The notes beneath the pieces are model-generated. The model had not been told where the DNA came from and did not search any database. It was given only the letters and a program-made list of their open reading frames with translations. Below, piece by piece: positions 1 through 10,003 of a stretch of DNA of 64,000 nucleotides. The stretch lies in the NCBI GenBank assembly GCA_027704905.1, contig JANIIK010000722.1, positions 60,001 to 124,000 of the forward strand, read 5' to 3'. The stretch is from Muraenolepis orangiensis (taxonomy: Eukaryota; Chordata; Actinopteri; Gadiformes; Muraenolepididae). A program made the translations under genes and the position numbers. Each line of letters starts with the position of its first letter. Position 1 is the stretch's first letter.

Positions 1-330
1 TCTCCATCCAGCCCTTTGCCTGGGCGCGTACGATAACGCCAGCTGGCTGCCTCTTTAGGTACAGTCACTGCCTCTTTAGGTACAGTCACTGCCTCTTTAG
101 GTACAGTCTTGCGTTTTAAAACCACGTACGGGGGAAGTTTTGTCCCATCTGCGAGGCGCGTTAACATGACCGTTACTCGGCTCTTCTCGTTTCCAGTAGA
201 CTTCACAATCACTGATTTGTCGCCTTTCTTATGCACTGTGACAGATGTTGGCATGTCAAAATACACAGGCGTTTTTCTTTTTTCAAGTTGGTCGCTGTGT
301 CTCTCCATTTCTATCTCTCCAGGTAACTGT
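1..330 (-). pseudogene. pogo-like DDE transposase fragment, frameshifted
   Basis: Read on the - strand, a frame through about 110-300 gives TPVYFDMP, then a GNEK motif and a LADGTKLPPYVVLKRKT stretch, a pattern typical of the DDE domain of Tigger/jerky/pogo transposases. The continuation PAGVIVRAQAKGWM at 1-47 lies in a different frame. The switch coincides with a 21-bp segment tandemly triplicated at 48-108. The usual aspartate-containing segment before TPVYF is degraded. The relic is not functional and is cut by the window edge. Confidence 0.75.
48..108. repeat. 21-bp tandem triplication inside the transposase
   Basis: Three copies of a 21-bp unit containing CTCTTTAGGTACAGTCAC run from 48 to 108. 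The unit length keeps the reading frame but the downstream transposase frame is shifted here. Confidence 0.85.
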
Positions 331-530
331 TTTTATGTACTGTTACTTTAAGACTTTGAGTGACTTTAAGCGGTGTCTCGGAACACTCGTTTGGCGCGAT
401 CTGTTGTTGCGCAATTACATGTGCAATTACGGTACATCGAAAAGTCTAAACCCCGATTATAAGATGACCCCTCTTTTTCAGATTTTTTTCTCGGAAAAAA
501 AACCCGTCTTATATTCGGGTCAATACGGTA

Positions 531-785
531 AATCAATGATATGCTTAATAAATGATGAATGTTCATCATAATTAAATCATTACAAAAACAATGTAATTAA
601 TTACATTAACTGACTGAACTCCAATCAATAATATATGTCTACTGCCCTTAACAACCAAACAGAAAGTTAGAAGTTTAGAAGTTTAAAAGTTTAGAATATA
701 AATTAAAAGAAGTAGTTCTTCAGACCTATTTCGATATAAAGGTAATGTTTAGGGAGTTATGTCAGATAAAGAAAAGTGTCCTTGT
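531..785 (-). other. Cluster 1 J-C intron, J-proximal part
   Basis: AT-rich non-coding sequence, close to the J-proximal intron of clusters 2 to 4 (near 10720, 22850 and 34170). No gene is seen. The C exon that J1 would splice to lies beyond the transposon, off the left edge. Confidence 0.7.
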
Positions 786-791
786 ACTTAC

Positions 792-829
792 AGTCAATGG
801 TGAGTTTGGTGCCTCCACCAAAAGTGTAC
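792..829 (-). CDS. Ig light-chain J segment J1
   Basis: A 38-bp joining segment read leftwards. It starts right after the RSS heptamer and translates as YTFGGGTKLTID, with the FGGGT beta-bulge motif of light-chain J segments. It ends with one spare base before the splice donor GTAAGT (786-791), which matches the phase of the C exons in this locus. Its own C exon is outside the window. It is intact by sequence. Confidence 0.95.
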
Positions 830-868
830 CACAGTGATACATCCTCAATAAGAGTCTGTACAAAAACC
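830..868 (-). other. J1 recombination signal, 23-bp spacer
   Basis: Heptamer CACTGTG (830-836, - strand), a 23-bp spacer (837-859) and nonamer GGTTTTTGT (860-868). A 23-RSS on J pairs with the 12-RSS on V under the 12/23 rule. Because the RSS lies to the right of J and the V RSS also points right, joining to V1 requires inversion. Confidence 0.95.
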
Positions 869-1376
869 TCCCTCCCATTGAAGACACATCTCACTGACAC
901 ATAGACACTAAGTTATCACAGGAAACTATGAAGGATTTCACATTTGATCAACTCAAGCCCTGGTTAGTCACTTTTATCAAGTGTTTGAAGGTATAGATTG
1001 TATTTATTCTACATGTATTTGTAATATAACAAATATTTGAAGGACATTTGATTATCTCATCACGCTCACGCTCACGTAACTTAATTAAGATGAAAGTGAA
1101 ATACAGATACATGAATTACAAAGATAATACTATTATACATTATTATGTATACATTATTATGTTTTTTTAAGAAACTAGCAAATTTGTATTTTTTTAAAGA
1201 AGTAGAACATTTAAGAATGTCAAACAAAGCAAGAAAAACATGAATTGGATAAAAGTCACGGATGATGAATTCTGATTGTTTGCAGCTAAATCCACATCGT
1301 ATTCCATAAAGTGTGAATGTAGAAGAGATACAGAGGTCCTCCTAGAATGTATGCATTCACCCTAACCCCAAGTGTG
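869..1376. other. Cluster 1 J-V spacer
   Basis: AT-rich sequence repeated in clusters 2 to 4 (10990-11465, 23164-23660, 34497-34908). No gene is recognised. It ends where the 39-bp minisatellite begins. Confidence 0.7.
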
Positions 1377-1860
1377 ATGAGTGGAAACAGGTGGTTCACC
1401 CTCACCCCCAGTGTGATGAGTGGAAACAGGTGGTTCACTCTCACCCCCAGTGTGATGAGTGGAAACAGGTGGTTCACTCTCACCCCCAGTGAGATGAGTG
1501 GAAACAGGTGGTTCACTCTCACCCCCAGTGTGATGAGTGGAAACAGGTGGTTCACTCTCACCCCCAGTGAGATGAGTGGAAACAGGTGGTTCACTCTCAC
1601 CCCCAGTGTGATGAGTGGAAACAGGTGGTTCACTCTCACCCCCAGTGTGATGAGTGGAAACAGGTGGTTCACCCTAACCCCCAGTGAGATGAGTGGAAAC
1701 AGGTGGTTCACTCTCACCCCCAGTGAGATGAGTGGAAACAGGTGGTTCACTCTCACCCCCAGTGTGATGAGTGGAAAGAGGTGGTTCACTCTCACCCCCA
1801 GTGTGATGAGTGGAAACAGGTGGTTCACTCTCACCCCCAGTGTGATGAGTGAAACAGGTC
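1377..1860. repeat. 39-bp minisatellite upstream of V1 (12 full copies)
   Basis: Twelve complete 39-bp units plus a partial unit that merges into the V1 promoter. Each unit contains GGAAACAGGTGGTTCAC, that is, a CAGGTG E-box. Because 39 is a multiple of three, both strands stay open and give spurious ORFs (MSGNRWFTLTPSV repeats). The same array precedes V2, V3 and V4 with different copy numbers. Confidence 0.95.
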
Positions 1861-1878
1861 ATTTCCATACAGAGGAAG

Positions 1879-1924
1879 CTTTGCATGCTGAGCTGAAACT
1901 GGGCTTCTGAGAGGGTTTAAAAAT
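1879..1924 (+). promoter_or_regulatory. V1 promoter: octamer-like and TATA-like boxes
   Basis: CTTTGCAT (1879-1886) differs by one base from the Ig octamer ATTTGCAT. TTTAAAAAT (1916-1924) is a TATA-like box inside a short palindrome (GAGAGG...CCTCTC). The start codon follows about 64 bases downstream. The same arrangement is conserved in front of V2, V3 and V4. Confidence 0.8.
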
Positions 1925-1987
1925 CCTCTCAGTTCAACACTGCAGGACTCTGAGCTGTCACTCATCCCCCCAGAAACCGTGGCAACC

Positions 1988-2453
1988 ATGAACCACCTCA
2001 CCATCCTTTTCTGGACAGTGGTCTGTGGATCCTTAACAGGTGGGTTCATTCCTCTCCATCCACATGTGGACCACCCGTCTGTGTTTGCTTGTGTTTTCTG
2101 TTGGATGACTCCATGTTATGTTTGTTTGTTTTCTATAGGAACCAGCAGTCAGGTGACTGTGACTCAGCCATCAGTAGTGACTTTTACTGCAGGATCCAGA
2201 GTCACTCTGACCTGTAAAACCAACCCAGCGGTTCTTGTCGATACATATATATTTTGGTACCAACAGAAACCCGGTGAAGCCCCCAAGCTCATCATGAAAT
2301 TGATAAACCAACTTGTATCACCAACACCAACTCGGTTTAGTGGCAGTGGAAGCAGCACTGCCTTCTCACTGACCATCAACGGAGCCCAGCCTGAAGACGC
2401 AGCAGTTTATCACTGTCAGAGTTTCCACGTCATTAACAGTGTTTATGTGTTCA
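1988..2453 (+). CDS. Ig light-chain variable segment V1 (kappa-like)
   Basis: A two-exon V segment. Exon 1 (1988-2039) codes the leader MNHLTILFWTVVCGSLT. The intron 2040-2138 is GT...AG. Exon 2 (2139-2453) codes the V domain, with SQVTVTQ at the start of framework 1, first cysteine in TLTCKTN, core tryptophan in FWYQQKPGEAPKL, framework 3 RFSGSG, and second cysteine in AVYHCQS. CDR3 begins CQSFHVINSVYVF and the heptamer follows at once. All splice sites and the frame are intact. After inversional joining to a J it would code the antigen-binding half of a light chain. The ATG at 1988 was chosen because it is conserved in V1 to V4; the upstream GTG is not needed. It is the closest relative of the promoterless V5. 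Confidence 0.95.
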
Positions 2454-2481
2454 CACAGTGATTGAGAGCCGTACATAAACC
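2454..2481 (+). other. V1 recombination signal, 12-bp spacer
   Basis: Heptamer CACAGTG (2454-2460), 12-bp spacer (2461-2472), nonamer ACATAAACC (2473-2481). Heptamer, spacer and nonamer are identical at V2, V3, V4 and V5. Confidence 0.97.
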
Positions 2482-2620
2482 TCCCTCAGTCAGACTGTGT
2501 AGTCACTGAGTCGTTACAGCAGGAACCTGCTGCAGCTGCTGAGGGGGAAGAGACTCTGACACAGAGCACTGAGCACAGAGCTGCTCTAACCAGGGGCCTC
2601 AACCAAGAACCAGCTTTATA
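2482..2620. other. Conserved V 3' flank with CAGCTG E-box
   Basis: About 130 bases after the RSS are nearly identical in all five V copies of the main family (2482, 12458, 24455, 35718, 57346). The block contains CTGCTGCAGCTGCTG, which holds a CAGCTG E-box, and a short palindrome. Such conservation, higher than in the neighbouring satellite, may simply reflect recent duplication. Confidence 0.75.
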
Positions 2621-2935
2621 CTCCCCTACACTATGAACTATACAGCTATTACCTCAACTACCACATGTTATATACTACTACTACCTCAACTACCACATGT
2701 TATATACTACTACAACCTCAACTAGAATGTATAACATACAACTTCTACATCAACTACCACATATTATATACAGCTACTAACTCAACAACCACATATTATA
2801 AACACAACTACCACCTCAACTTACACTTCTTAAATACAAATAGTAACTCAACTACCACATATTATAAACACAACTACCACCTCAACTAACACAAATTAAA
2901 CACAGCTTCTGACTCAACTACCACGTATGACGAAC
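2620..2935. repeat. 32-bp satellite after V1 (short, degenerate)
   Basis: Roughly ten degenerate copies of a 32-bp unit built from CTCAACTACCACATGTTATA and TACTACTAC. This is the short version of the arrays that follow V2, V4 and V5. Confidence 0.85.
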
Positions 2936-3074
2936 TACTGTGTACATACATCTACTGATGCCTAGTCTGGACACATCTTCAGTGATGTTCCTGGAATCAT
3001 AGGACGTTTCGGGTCTCGCAACATCATACGCCCTCCTCCAGGTGACCCAGCCGGGGCTGATCAGACCCCAGCTT
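2936..3074. other. Short unassigned stretch
   Basis: Non-coding sequence between the satellite and the LINE relic, possibly the LINE 3' untranslated region. Nothing else is recognised. Confidence 0.4.
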
Positions 3075-4235
3075 GTGTCCAGATGGCTAGCTAGCTACCA
3101 TGACTCCATGGCTCCCCTCTTTTGAGCCACAACCATCTTGAGGCCCTCTCTGCCGCATCGGTGGTACTGCGGATGGCTCTCCTCTTTCTCACTCCCTCGA
3201 TGCCTAAACTGCTGAAGGCTCTGACCAAGGAACGGGCTGCGAATCCTCTGCATCCAACTTCCACCGGGAAACACCTTGCTCTTCAACCAGCCTGCTGACA
3301 GTCGCTGACCAGTCCTGCGTACTTGGAGAGCTTCCTTTCAAAGGCTTCTTCCAAGCGATCTTCCCACGGGACTGTCAGCTCCAGCAGCACAGCTTGCTTG
3401 GTGGACTCAGACACAAGAACAATGTCTGGTCGCAGGGTGGTGACTGCAATATGGATGGGGAACTTCAGCTGATGTTCAAGGTCCACCAACAACTGCCAGT
3501 CTCTTGCAGACGTCAGGATGCCTGCAGATGTTTCTGGCAGAAGTTGGCTTGTCCCCAGCTCTGACAAAGGCGATGGTGTCCGTGGAGTGTCGGAACTGCT
3601 TTGACCACGCCAGTCCTGCGCTGATGGCTTCAGCAATGGTCTTCAGGACTTGGTCATGCCTCCACCTGTACCGTCCATCTCCAAGTGCCTTTGTACAGCA
3701 ACTGAGGATGTGTTCCAGGGTTCCTCGCTTGGAACACAATGGGCATGCTGGTGTCTCTGCTATGCCCCATTTGTGCAGATTTGACGGGCTTGGAAGCACA
3801 TCATACACTGCCTGGATTAGGAATTTGATGCGGTGAGGCTCGGCTTTCAAAAGCTCAGCCCAGGTCACTTTCCTCTCAACCGCATTCTCCCATCTCGTCC
3901 AAGCTCCCTGTTGCTTCATTCCCACTGCCTTTCAGGTTCTTGTCTCCTCCACTGCTGCTCTCACCTCCTCCTGAACAAGACGGCGCCCTTCCTTCCCCCT
4001 GGTGTTCATTTGGGGAGTTGGAAAGGATCCTAGCCCAGCTCGACCTCGTGTGACCACTCCCACCAGGCTCTTGTGACGCAGCCTTGCCTCTGCCTCTTGC
4101 CCTCCATTTCCTGCCAGTCCTCACTTGGATCCCTGCTTTAGCCACCTTCGGATCACTTGAGTCCCTGTATTGAACCACTTCTCTGGCTCTAGTTACCTTG
4201 AATTCCTCCTCCAAGGATTTGAAAGGCAGTTGCAA
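3075..4235 (-). pseudogene. REL-endonuclease LINE, 3' ORF relic
   Basis: Read leftwards, broken frames join into the C-terminal part of a site-specific-type non-LTR retrotransposon protein. The upstream part has the stretch LPFKSLEEEFKVTRAREVV (about 4190-4235). Next come VTWAELL and a zinc-binding motif ACPLCSKRGTLEHILSCC (about 3690-3760) with a following RHD. Last is a restriction-like endonuclease core RPDIVLVSES...LLELTVPWED (about 3350-3440). This order (RT, CCHC, PD-(D/E)XK) is that of the R2/R4/Dong/NeSL/Rex6 group. At least two frame changes (near 3510 and 3900) and a TGA at about 3284 inactivate it. The RT core itself is missing. Exact clade not determined. Confidence 0.75.
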
Positions 4236-4430
4236 CCTCAACACACACTACACTATATATTAAATACAACTATAACCTCAATCACAACATATTAAATACA
4301 ACTACTCCTTATCTCTCTCTGGCTGAGGACAGCCTGTCAGGTTCATATGCAGGTGAGTCTTAATCAGTGAGTGGTTGCAGGTGAGGCTGATTGTCAAACC
4401 TGCAGCAGCTTTGTTGAACAGAATTGATCC
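4236..4430. repeat. Degenerate 32-bp satellite remnant and single 28-bp unit
   Basis: A few degenerate CTCAAC/TATATTAAATACAACTA units are followed by one copy of the unit GCAGGTGAGTCTTAATCAGT (about 4350-4380), which is expanded about sevenfold in the homologous place at 24870-25075. Confidence 0.7.
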
Positions 4431-4770
4431 TCAATGACCTCACCCAGTTCCCCTCTGTGGTGAGCTGTGGCTGTCCTCTGTGCTACATCTCTCCCAGCCC
4501 ATGTGGAGGGCCTTGTCAGCCTGGTCACTCCACAATACACTTTGCTCTGTTTACTCCCTTCAAGAAAGTTCAACACAACAACACCACTTGGCTCCTCATA
4601 ATCACAAAGCTTCTATCTTGGACTCTATCTTGGAATCCGAGCCGAGCCTCGGTCCACCCTCACAGCCCTCATCCTGGCAGCTAAGCATGCCAAGAGGAAC
4701 AACACTAAACACTAGCCTCTGTCTGCTACCAGGCTGACCCAATGACAAGCAGACTAGTCCTGAAGCTGTA
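4430..4770 (+). pseudogene. PAK-derived duplicated segment, copy 1
   Basis: A segment found five times in the window (also 16520, 25130, 48658, 58765). Its second half (about 4640-4740) aligns with the last coding exon and start of the 3' UTR of a p21-activated-kinase gene at 17547-17700: both share CCCTCATCCTGGCAGCTAAG and a following AACACTAGCCTC...CTACCAGGCT. Indels have destroyed the frame. Its first half (CTCTCCCAGCCCATGTGGAG to AAGCTTCTATCTTGGACT) is not recognised. Confidence 0.7.
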
Positions 4771-5335
4771 AGCTATTATTAAAGATGGACCTGAGCAGAG
4801 TTTAGTTCATGGAATCACTGGTTATGGTAATGACTCTGGTTTGACACTAGAGGGAAGCGCTGACTTGGCTTGTGGACATGCACACATACTGCTATGACTG
4901 GAATCTCCAGAGACTCTTATGAAAACATCAGCCCTACATTTCCACTAGCATTTAGTCCCTCAAGAGACACAGCTGCACATCTGCTGAAAGAGGACATCAT
5001 TTGAATCACTACAGTTCACTGATAACAGAATATGTTTAATGTACCACATATTTTAGTGATGTGGGTTTGGTCTCATAGACAACCATGATAAATGTGTTCC
5101 CACCACCAGCCTGCTAGAGTTCACTACGTCTCCCTGAGAGATACTGAATGTCTTTTGAGACTTTTAGATGTTTCTAAGTTGATCTGCAGAAACCTGGACA
5201 TCCCCTGAAGTAGTATTTCATGAAGTGACATGAAGTCAGTCTGACACACATGGGTCATTTGGTCATCAGAGATACACACCATAGCTTTAATTCAACAGAG
5301 GTTTTAAGTAGTTTCCCCATTCTGAATAAAGGATT
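4770..5335 (-). other. Orphan C 3'-flank, copy without a C exon
   Basis: The sequence matches the region downstream of C2, C3 and C4 (for example GTCTTTTGAGAC, CAGAAACCTGGACA, GTCAGTCTGACACACATGGG, and TTCTGAATAAAGG), but instead of running into a C exon it ends in a TATG microsatellite at about 5345. This marks a cluster copy that has lost its C-J part. Confidence 0.7.
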
Positions 5336-5421
5336 GTTTTTAATAATATGTATGTATGTATCTATCATATGTATGTATGCATGTATGTATGTTCATTATG
5401 TGTTTTTATAATATGTATGTA

Positions 5422-5760
5422 TGTCTTGGATTGAGTTAGGACACAAATGCAGTACACACTGGACACCAAGGACAGTTTGTAATATTTAATGTCAATGATC
5501 ACACAGATGAACCAGACGGGGACAGACAGAGAGGTAGTCGGGGACAGGCAGAAGATCGGGGAACAGTCGAGGCAGGCAGGTCCGGGGCAGGCAGGGTCGG
5601 TAACATGAATCGGTCTGGGAAGTAAACACTGGAGAGTCTGAGTGTGTGGAGGTGGGCTTAAATAGAATGGTTGATTGAGATGCGCTGCAGGTGAAGGGTG
5701 AGAATTACCACGGGCTGATGCTGCCCTCTGGTGGAGGCAGGGTGAATAGCGATTGTGACA
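5422..5760 (-). mobile_element. Solo LTR (339 bp) in the TATG array
   Basis: Begins TGTCTTGGATTGAG and ends GCGATTGTGACA, with the TG...CA ends of an LTR (the second copy begins TGTCATGG, restoring the TGTCA/TGACA pairing). It is flanked on both sides by ATGTA (5417-5421 and 5761-5765), a possible 5-bp target duplication as in Gypsy elements, although the microsatellite itself could supply this. Homologues are at 49634-49972 and 60589-61139. Orientation is inferred only weakly. Confidence 0.65.
5719..5734 (-). promoter_or_regulatory. CTCF-consensus site in the solo LTR, copy 1
   Basis: On the - strand the sequence CCACCAGAGGGCAGCA matches all 14 positions of the CTCF core CCASYAGRKGGCRS. Binding is not shown by sequence alone. 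Confidence 0.55.
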
Positions 5761-6268
5761 ATGTATGTACAATGTATGTATAATATCTATGTATGTATGT
5801 ATAATATGTAGGTATGTATGTATATATACTATGTATGTATAATATGTATGTATGTGAAATACGTATGCATGTATGTATATTATGTATTTATAATATGTAT
5901 GTATGTATAATATGTATGCATGTATCTATAATATGTATGTATATTATATATGCATAATATGTATGTATAATATGTATGCATGTATGTATAATATGTATGT
6001 ATATTATGTATGTATGTATAATATGTATGTATAATTTGTATGTATAATATGTATGTATAATATGTATGTATATTATGTATGTATGTATAATATGTATGTA
6101 TCATTTGTATGTATAATATGTATGTATAATATGTATGTATAATATGTATGTATAATATGTATGCATGTATCTATAATATGTATGTATATTATATATGCAT
6201 AATATGTATGTATAATATGTATGTATGTATGTATAATATGTATGTATATTATGTATGTATGATATGCG

Positions 6269-6720
6269 TGTTAAGACCGTGAGTTTGATCCTCTGCCGTT
6301 AGATTAGTCAGGTCCCAGGACTGTTATCAACCGGCCTGTTGAAGGCTCTCTCTAAACTGTTTTAATGTGTCACTTCCTTCCTTTCTAACTTGGTATATGG
6401 ATCTATTCTGATGTGTAGGGCTGAGGGTTTCATTTGAATGGTCCTGTATAGCATGTTGAGACTGTTAATGTCATAAAGGTTAGTATTTATGGATGTATTA
6501 CTATGTGTTATTTAGTCACTAACCACTCAAAGTGAATTCACATACATGTCCTGCATGAATGTAAGTCACTTTGGACAAAGTGTCTGCTATATAACTAATG
6601 TCATGTAATGTAATGTAATGTAATGTATTGTTATGTAATGTTATGTTATGTAATGTAATGTAATGTAATGTAATGTAATGTAATGTAATGTTATGTAATG
6701 AGCAGGTTGGGTTTCCACAT
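6269..6720 (+). repeat. L2/SINE-like repeat with (TGTAA)n tail, copy 1
   Basis: From GTGAGTTTGATCCTCTGCCG to a 3' end GTAAGTCACTTTGGACAAAG followed by TAATG repeats, the hallmark 3' end of fish L2-type LINEs and the SINEs that use them. Copies are at 50409-50790 and 62707-63190. Confidence 0.7.
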
Positions 6721-7345
6721 TTTGCCTACAGGTAGACTTCGGACATTGGGATTCAAACACAGAACCTTTTGTCTAGGGATGGGCTGTTATTATTTATATA
6801 ATCATATATTATGACATTTGTCCTCTAATATGTTTAAATAAAACATTTAAAAAACATATTCACACAACAACTAACTAAATAAGATAAATAAATAAATGGC
6901 TATAAAAATAGAAAACGTAAAGAAAAGTGACTTGAGTGAGTGGTGGTGAGCTGGTTTGCTCATTCAAGAATTTGGATTCCGTTAATGATTGATATCATTA
7001 TTTAATTGTATATGATCAATATATTATAATGATGACATTTAATGTCTTATATAATAAACATAATTAATAAAACAACCGTAAAGAAAAGTGAAAAAAATCA
7101 ATACTACATGTTCTTAGGCAGAGCCGGGTTGCTTAGTGAAGAATGTGTAGTTGTAAAGAGTTTAAAAGTAGAGCAAACTAAAGGCATTAAGCGGTGGTGC
7201 ATACAGGTGGGTCAGGTCACCAGCAATCCACTGGAAACAAACATGTCCAAACTGATCTAAGACACAAAGACACTGGAGTCTGAGGCAGATCAAAAGTCTG
7301 ACTATAAGACGGCTAAACATACACACTTGATTGATAAGATATGAC
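6720..7345. other. Duplicated non-coding spacer, copy 1
   Basis: AT-rich sequence nearly identical to 63190-63830. A 72-codon open frame at 7042-7260 is preserved in both copies, but it has no recognisable domain and simple duplication explains it. No gene is claimed. Confidence 0.6.
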
Positions 7346-8470
7346 ACATATTACATACAGCTACTACCTCAACTACCACATACTATATAAAACTACAACC
7401 TTTTATCTATAACTACCTCAACTACCACATATTATCAGAATCAGAAAGTGTTTTATTGCCGTATTCCGTTGTAAAAACACACATTGGAATTTGACACGAG
7501 TCACAACACAGAAACGTGTCAAACAAAACAGGACAGACAAGGAAAAACTATAAGTCCAGTGATAATTTAGCATTTTTAAATATAAATATAAATACAACTG
7601 TAAGTATAAATATTAATATGAATATAAATATAGATATCAAGTCAAGTCAAGTCAAGTTTATTGTCACTTCACAGTTTACAGTTTAGTATAAAGCAGTGAT
7701 GTGAAAATCTTGTGTGCAATACCCGACGACAGACAGCAGTTATAAAATAAGATAAAAATAGATAAAATAGATAAAAATAGAATAAAAATAGAATAAAGAA
7801 TATAAAATAAAAATAAAAAATGCAATTTCTAAAATGCAAAAATCAGCACAGAAAAGAGCACATAGATACATAGATATAGATATAAGTATAAGTATTGGTC
7901 AGTATGTGTGGGTGTATGAGGCCTGGTCCAGTGGGGGGTCTTCAGAGGGGGGGCCTCCTGCTGGAGGGGAGAGGAGCAGAGAGACTGGGGCCTGGGTGAG
8001 AGGAGGGGTCCAGACTAAACACAACTAGACTAAAACAATACAAGGATAAACAATATGGACACTAATATTCACTAGCAGACTAAGTCCAGTGCACATTTTG
8101 CAATTTAATCTAAATCTAAATCTAAGTATAAATATTGTCTGTATGAATGTATGTGGGTGTATGATGGCTGGGTCCAGTGGGGGGGGGGGTAGGGGTGGGG
8201 AGTGTAGGGGGGCAGGGGGATGTTCAGAGGGGGAGGCGGGCCTCGTTGATGAGGCTGGAGGCCGTGGGGAAGAAGCTGTGTTTGTGGCGTCCAGTTCTTG
8301 ACCCTCCTGCTGGAGGGGAGCGGGGCAGAGAGACTTCCTGGCCCGCTTCAGGGCCCTTCAGGTCCTATTACAAACAACTACACAACTACTACATCATGAC
8401 TCACAGTTCTGGATTCACTCTTTGTAGTAATGGCTGTGGTTTGACACAAGACGGCACCACTGAGCCGGTA
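7345..8470. repeat. Mixed dispersed repeats
   Basis: Short 32-bp satellite remnant (7345-7435), then fish repeat 3' ends with wording such as AGTTTATTGTCACTTCACAG (about 7640-7720), AT-rich tracts, and two partly homologous G-rich blocks (about 7910-8010 and 8165-8340). No gene is seen. Confidence 0.55.
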
Positions 8471-8471
8471 T

Positions 8472-8667
<196 letters not shown>

Positions 8668-8685
8668 CTTTCCCTGTAATCTCCA

Positions 8686-9480
8686 GAGACTCTTCTGAAA
8701 ACCTCCACTGACTTTCTGTCCCTCTAGAGACCCAGGTGGGCGTCAGCTAAAACTGGAGATCATTTGAATAGCTACGGTTCACTGCTCACAGAATACGGTT
8801 AATGAACCACATCTTTAAGAGATGATGTCGGTTTGGTCTTTGACTAATAAACTCAACCATGATTAATATGGAACTGTTTCCACCACTCAGCATGCTAGGG
8901 ATCCTCTGTCTCCGTGAGAGATACTGAATGTCTCTCCAGACCTACTTCTACACGTTTCTAAGTTGGTATGTGTGTAACAGTCAGTGTCCAGCACTGACCA
9001 CTGACTGTTACTGTTACTATTACTGGAACTGACCACCTCCGGCACGAGAGGCCACGTTCTAACGTGAGAGCTCAAACCCACAGGCCCTAGCTTCATCGCT
9101 AGAACGTCTATTTAGGTGTGGGGGAGTGAGGTTTACCACTGCACAGCGCCACCTGCTGGCGTCTGTTACATGTGCAGAAACCTGGACACCCTGAACTACT
9201 GTTTGATGAAGTGACATGAAGTCAGTCTGAAACACATGGGTCATCTCAGCAGCAGTGTCTCTATGACTGACACTGGTCCACTGGATCCAGTGAACACACC
9301 TTCCAAGAAGAGCCACACAAGCAACACTTTGGTCCTTCAGAGATGAGACAAACCACAGCTTTACCCTTCATTCAAACGGCTGGTCAAATATTGAATGAAG
9401 AAATAGAAGAGGTGTTATACTTGTTTAGAGCGTGGACAGAAGATATACCATCAGAAATTATGACAATAAATCATTGTTTT
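8686..9480 (-). other. C2 3' flank
   Basis: Conserved non-coding flank downstream of C2, nearly identical to 32230-33030. Compared with the C3 flank it has about 190 extra bases (around 8965-9175) that carry a CTCF-consensus site. Confidence 0.7.
9146..9159 (-). promoter_or_regulatory. CTCF-consensus site 3' of C2
   Basis: CCAGCAGGTGGCGC on the - strand matches the CTCF core CCASYAGRKGGCRS at 14 of 14 positions. It lies about 520 bases past the C2 stop codon, as its twin does past C4. Confidence 0.55.
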
Positions 9481-9489
9481 TTTTACATC

Positions 9490-9495
9490 TTTATT
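9490..9495 (-). terminator. C2 polyadenylation signal
   Basis: AATAAA on the - strand about 190 bases after the C2 stop codon; the same hexamer follows C3 (21636-21641) and C4 (33044-33049). Confidence 0.8.
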
Positions 9496-9680
9496 AAATG
9501 TTCAACATGTGACAAACTCAAGCAAAGGGGTAACAGACCATGAAGCGTAATGCTAATGGCTCAAAGACATGTGATATTGATGGAGGTCATCAGAAGCTGC
9601 AGCTACCTTAGACAGAGAGATAGAAAGCAGACGTGTCAGAGGAGATTTGTATTCTACACTACTTCCATGCTGGAGCCTCT

Positions 9681-10003
9681 CTACTCTGAACACTGGTCAG
9701 GATTCAGGGTTTGAGTGACAGGCGTCTGGCCGCTCCTACTGGCCTCAAAGCTCACTGAGCCCGCCTTCCTCCACTGGTCCGCAGGGAGGGTCAGGGCGCT
9801 GCTCCGGCTGTAGGTGCCATCTTTCCCCAGGACCCCCGGGCTATCCGACACCCCGGCAGACCTGCTGCTGCCCCCCACCTTCCAGCCAAGCTTCCAGTCT
9901 GAGGGGAAGCCCCCAGTGGCCAAACACAGCAGTGCAACCCTGCCCTGCTCCAGCTCCACTCTGGAGGGAGGAAGGAGGCTCAGCGTGGGCTGAACCACTC
10001 CCA
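9681..10003 (-). CDS. Ig light-chain constant exon C2, second cysteine lost
   Basis: A 323-bp C1-type Ig exon read leftwards, preceded by a pyrimidine-rich acceptor (CTCTTCCAG) and ended by TAG at 9681-9683. It encodes GVVQPTLSLLPPS, the first cysteine in LLCLATGGFPSDW, the tryptophan of LGWKVGG, DSPGVLGKDGTYS, and the C-terminal DQCSE whose cysteine bonds to the heavy chain. The second intradomain cysteine (VSCEAS in C3 and C4) is phenylalanine here: AGC TTT GAG instead of AGC TGT GAG, a single-base change. The frame is otherwise open, but the conserved disulfide cannot form. Together with the missing J2 this suggests the C exon is decaying. Confidence 0.93.

Larger units (their letters stand above)
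1..528 (-). mobile_element. pogo/Tigger-like DNA transposon, end fragment
   Basis: The stretch carries a decayed DDE transposase on the - strand and stops at position 528 beside a TA dinucleotide (529-530), after which the sequence is ordinary J-C intron of this locus. The terminal sequence read inwards begins CCGTATTGACCCGAATATAA. The same intron in clusters 3 and 4 (near 22850 and 34172) reads straight through AAAGTAAATCAAT with no insertion, so those are empty sites and the TA is the expected Tc1/mariner/pogo target. The element continues beyond the left edge. Family assignment rests on the transposase wording and the TA target. Confidence 0.75.
5345..6268. repeat. TATG/TAATATG microsatellite
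   Basis: A long (TATG)n-type array with interspersed TAATATG steps, split by the LTR at 5422-5760. Homologous arrays are at 49553-50408 and 60513-62706. ORFs read from it are spurious. Confidence 0.95.

Noticed and set aside
1377..1860. CRISPR-like regular repeats, also the 28500-30077 array
   Set aside because: Units are head-to-tail tandem copies with no unique spacers, in a vertebrate locus without cas genes.
1377..1860. Cryptic RSS heptamers within the 39-bp units (CCCAGTG)
   Set aside because: Only six of seven bases match, with no nonamer at 12 or 23 bases; not supportable.
1286..1910. Long ORFs on both strands with 13-residue repeats, also at 11282-11962, 23582-24035 and 34818-35270
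   Set aside because: They are the 39-bp minisatellite, whose length is a multiple of three; both strands are open for that reason and no other coding sign exists.
7042..7260. 72-codon frame preserved at 7042 and 63522
   Set aside because: The surrounding non-coding sequence is equally conserved, so recent duplication explains the preserved frame.
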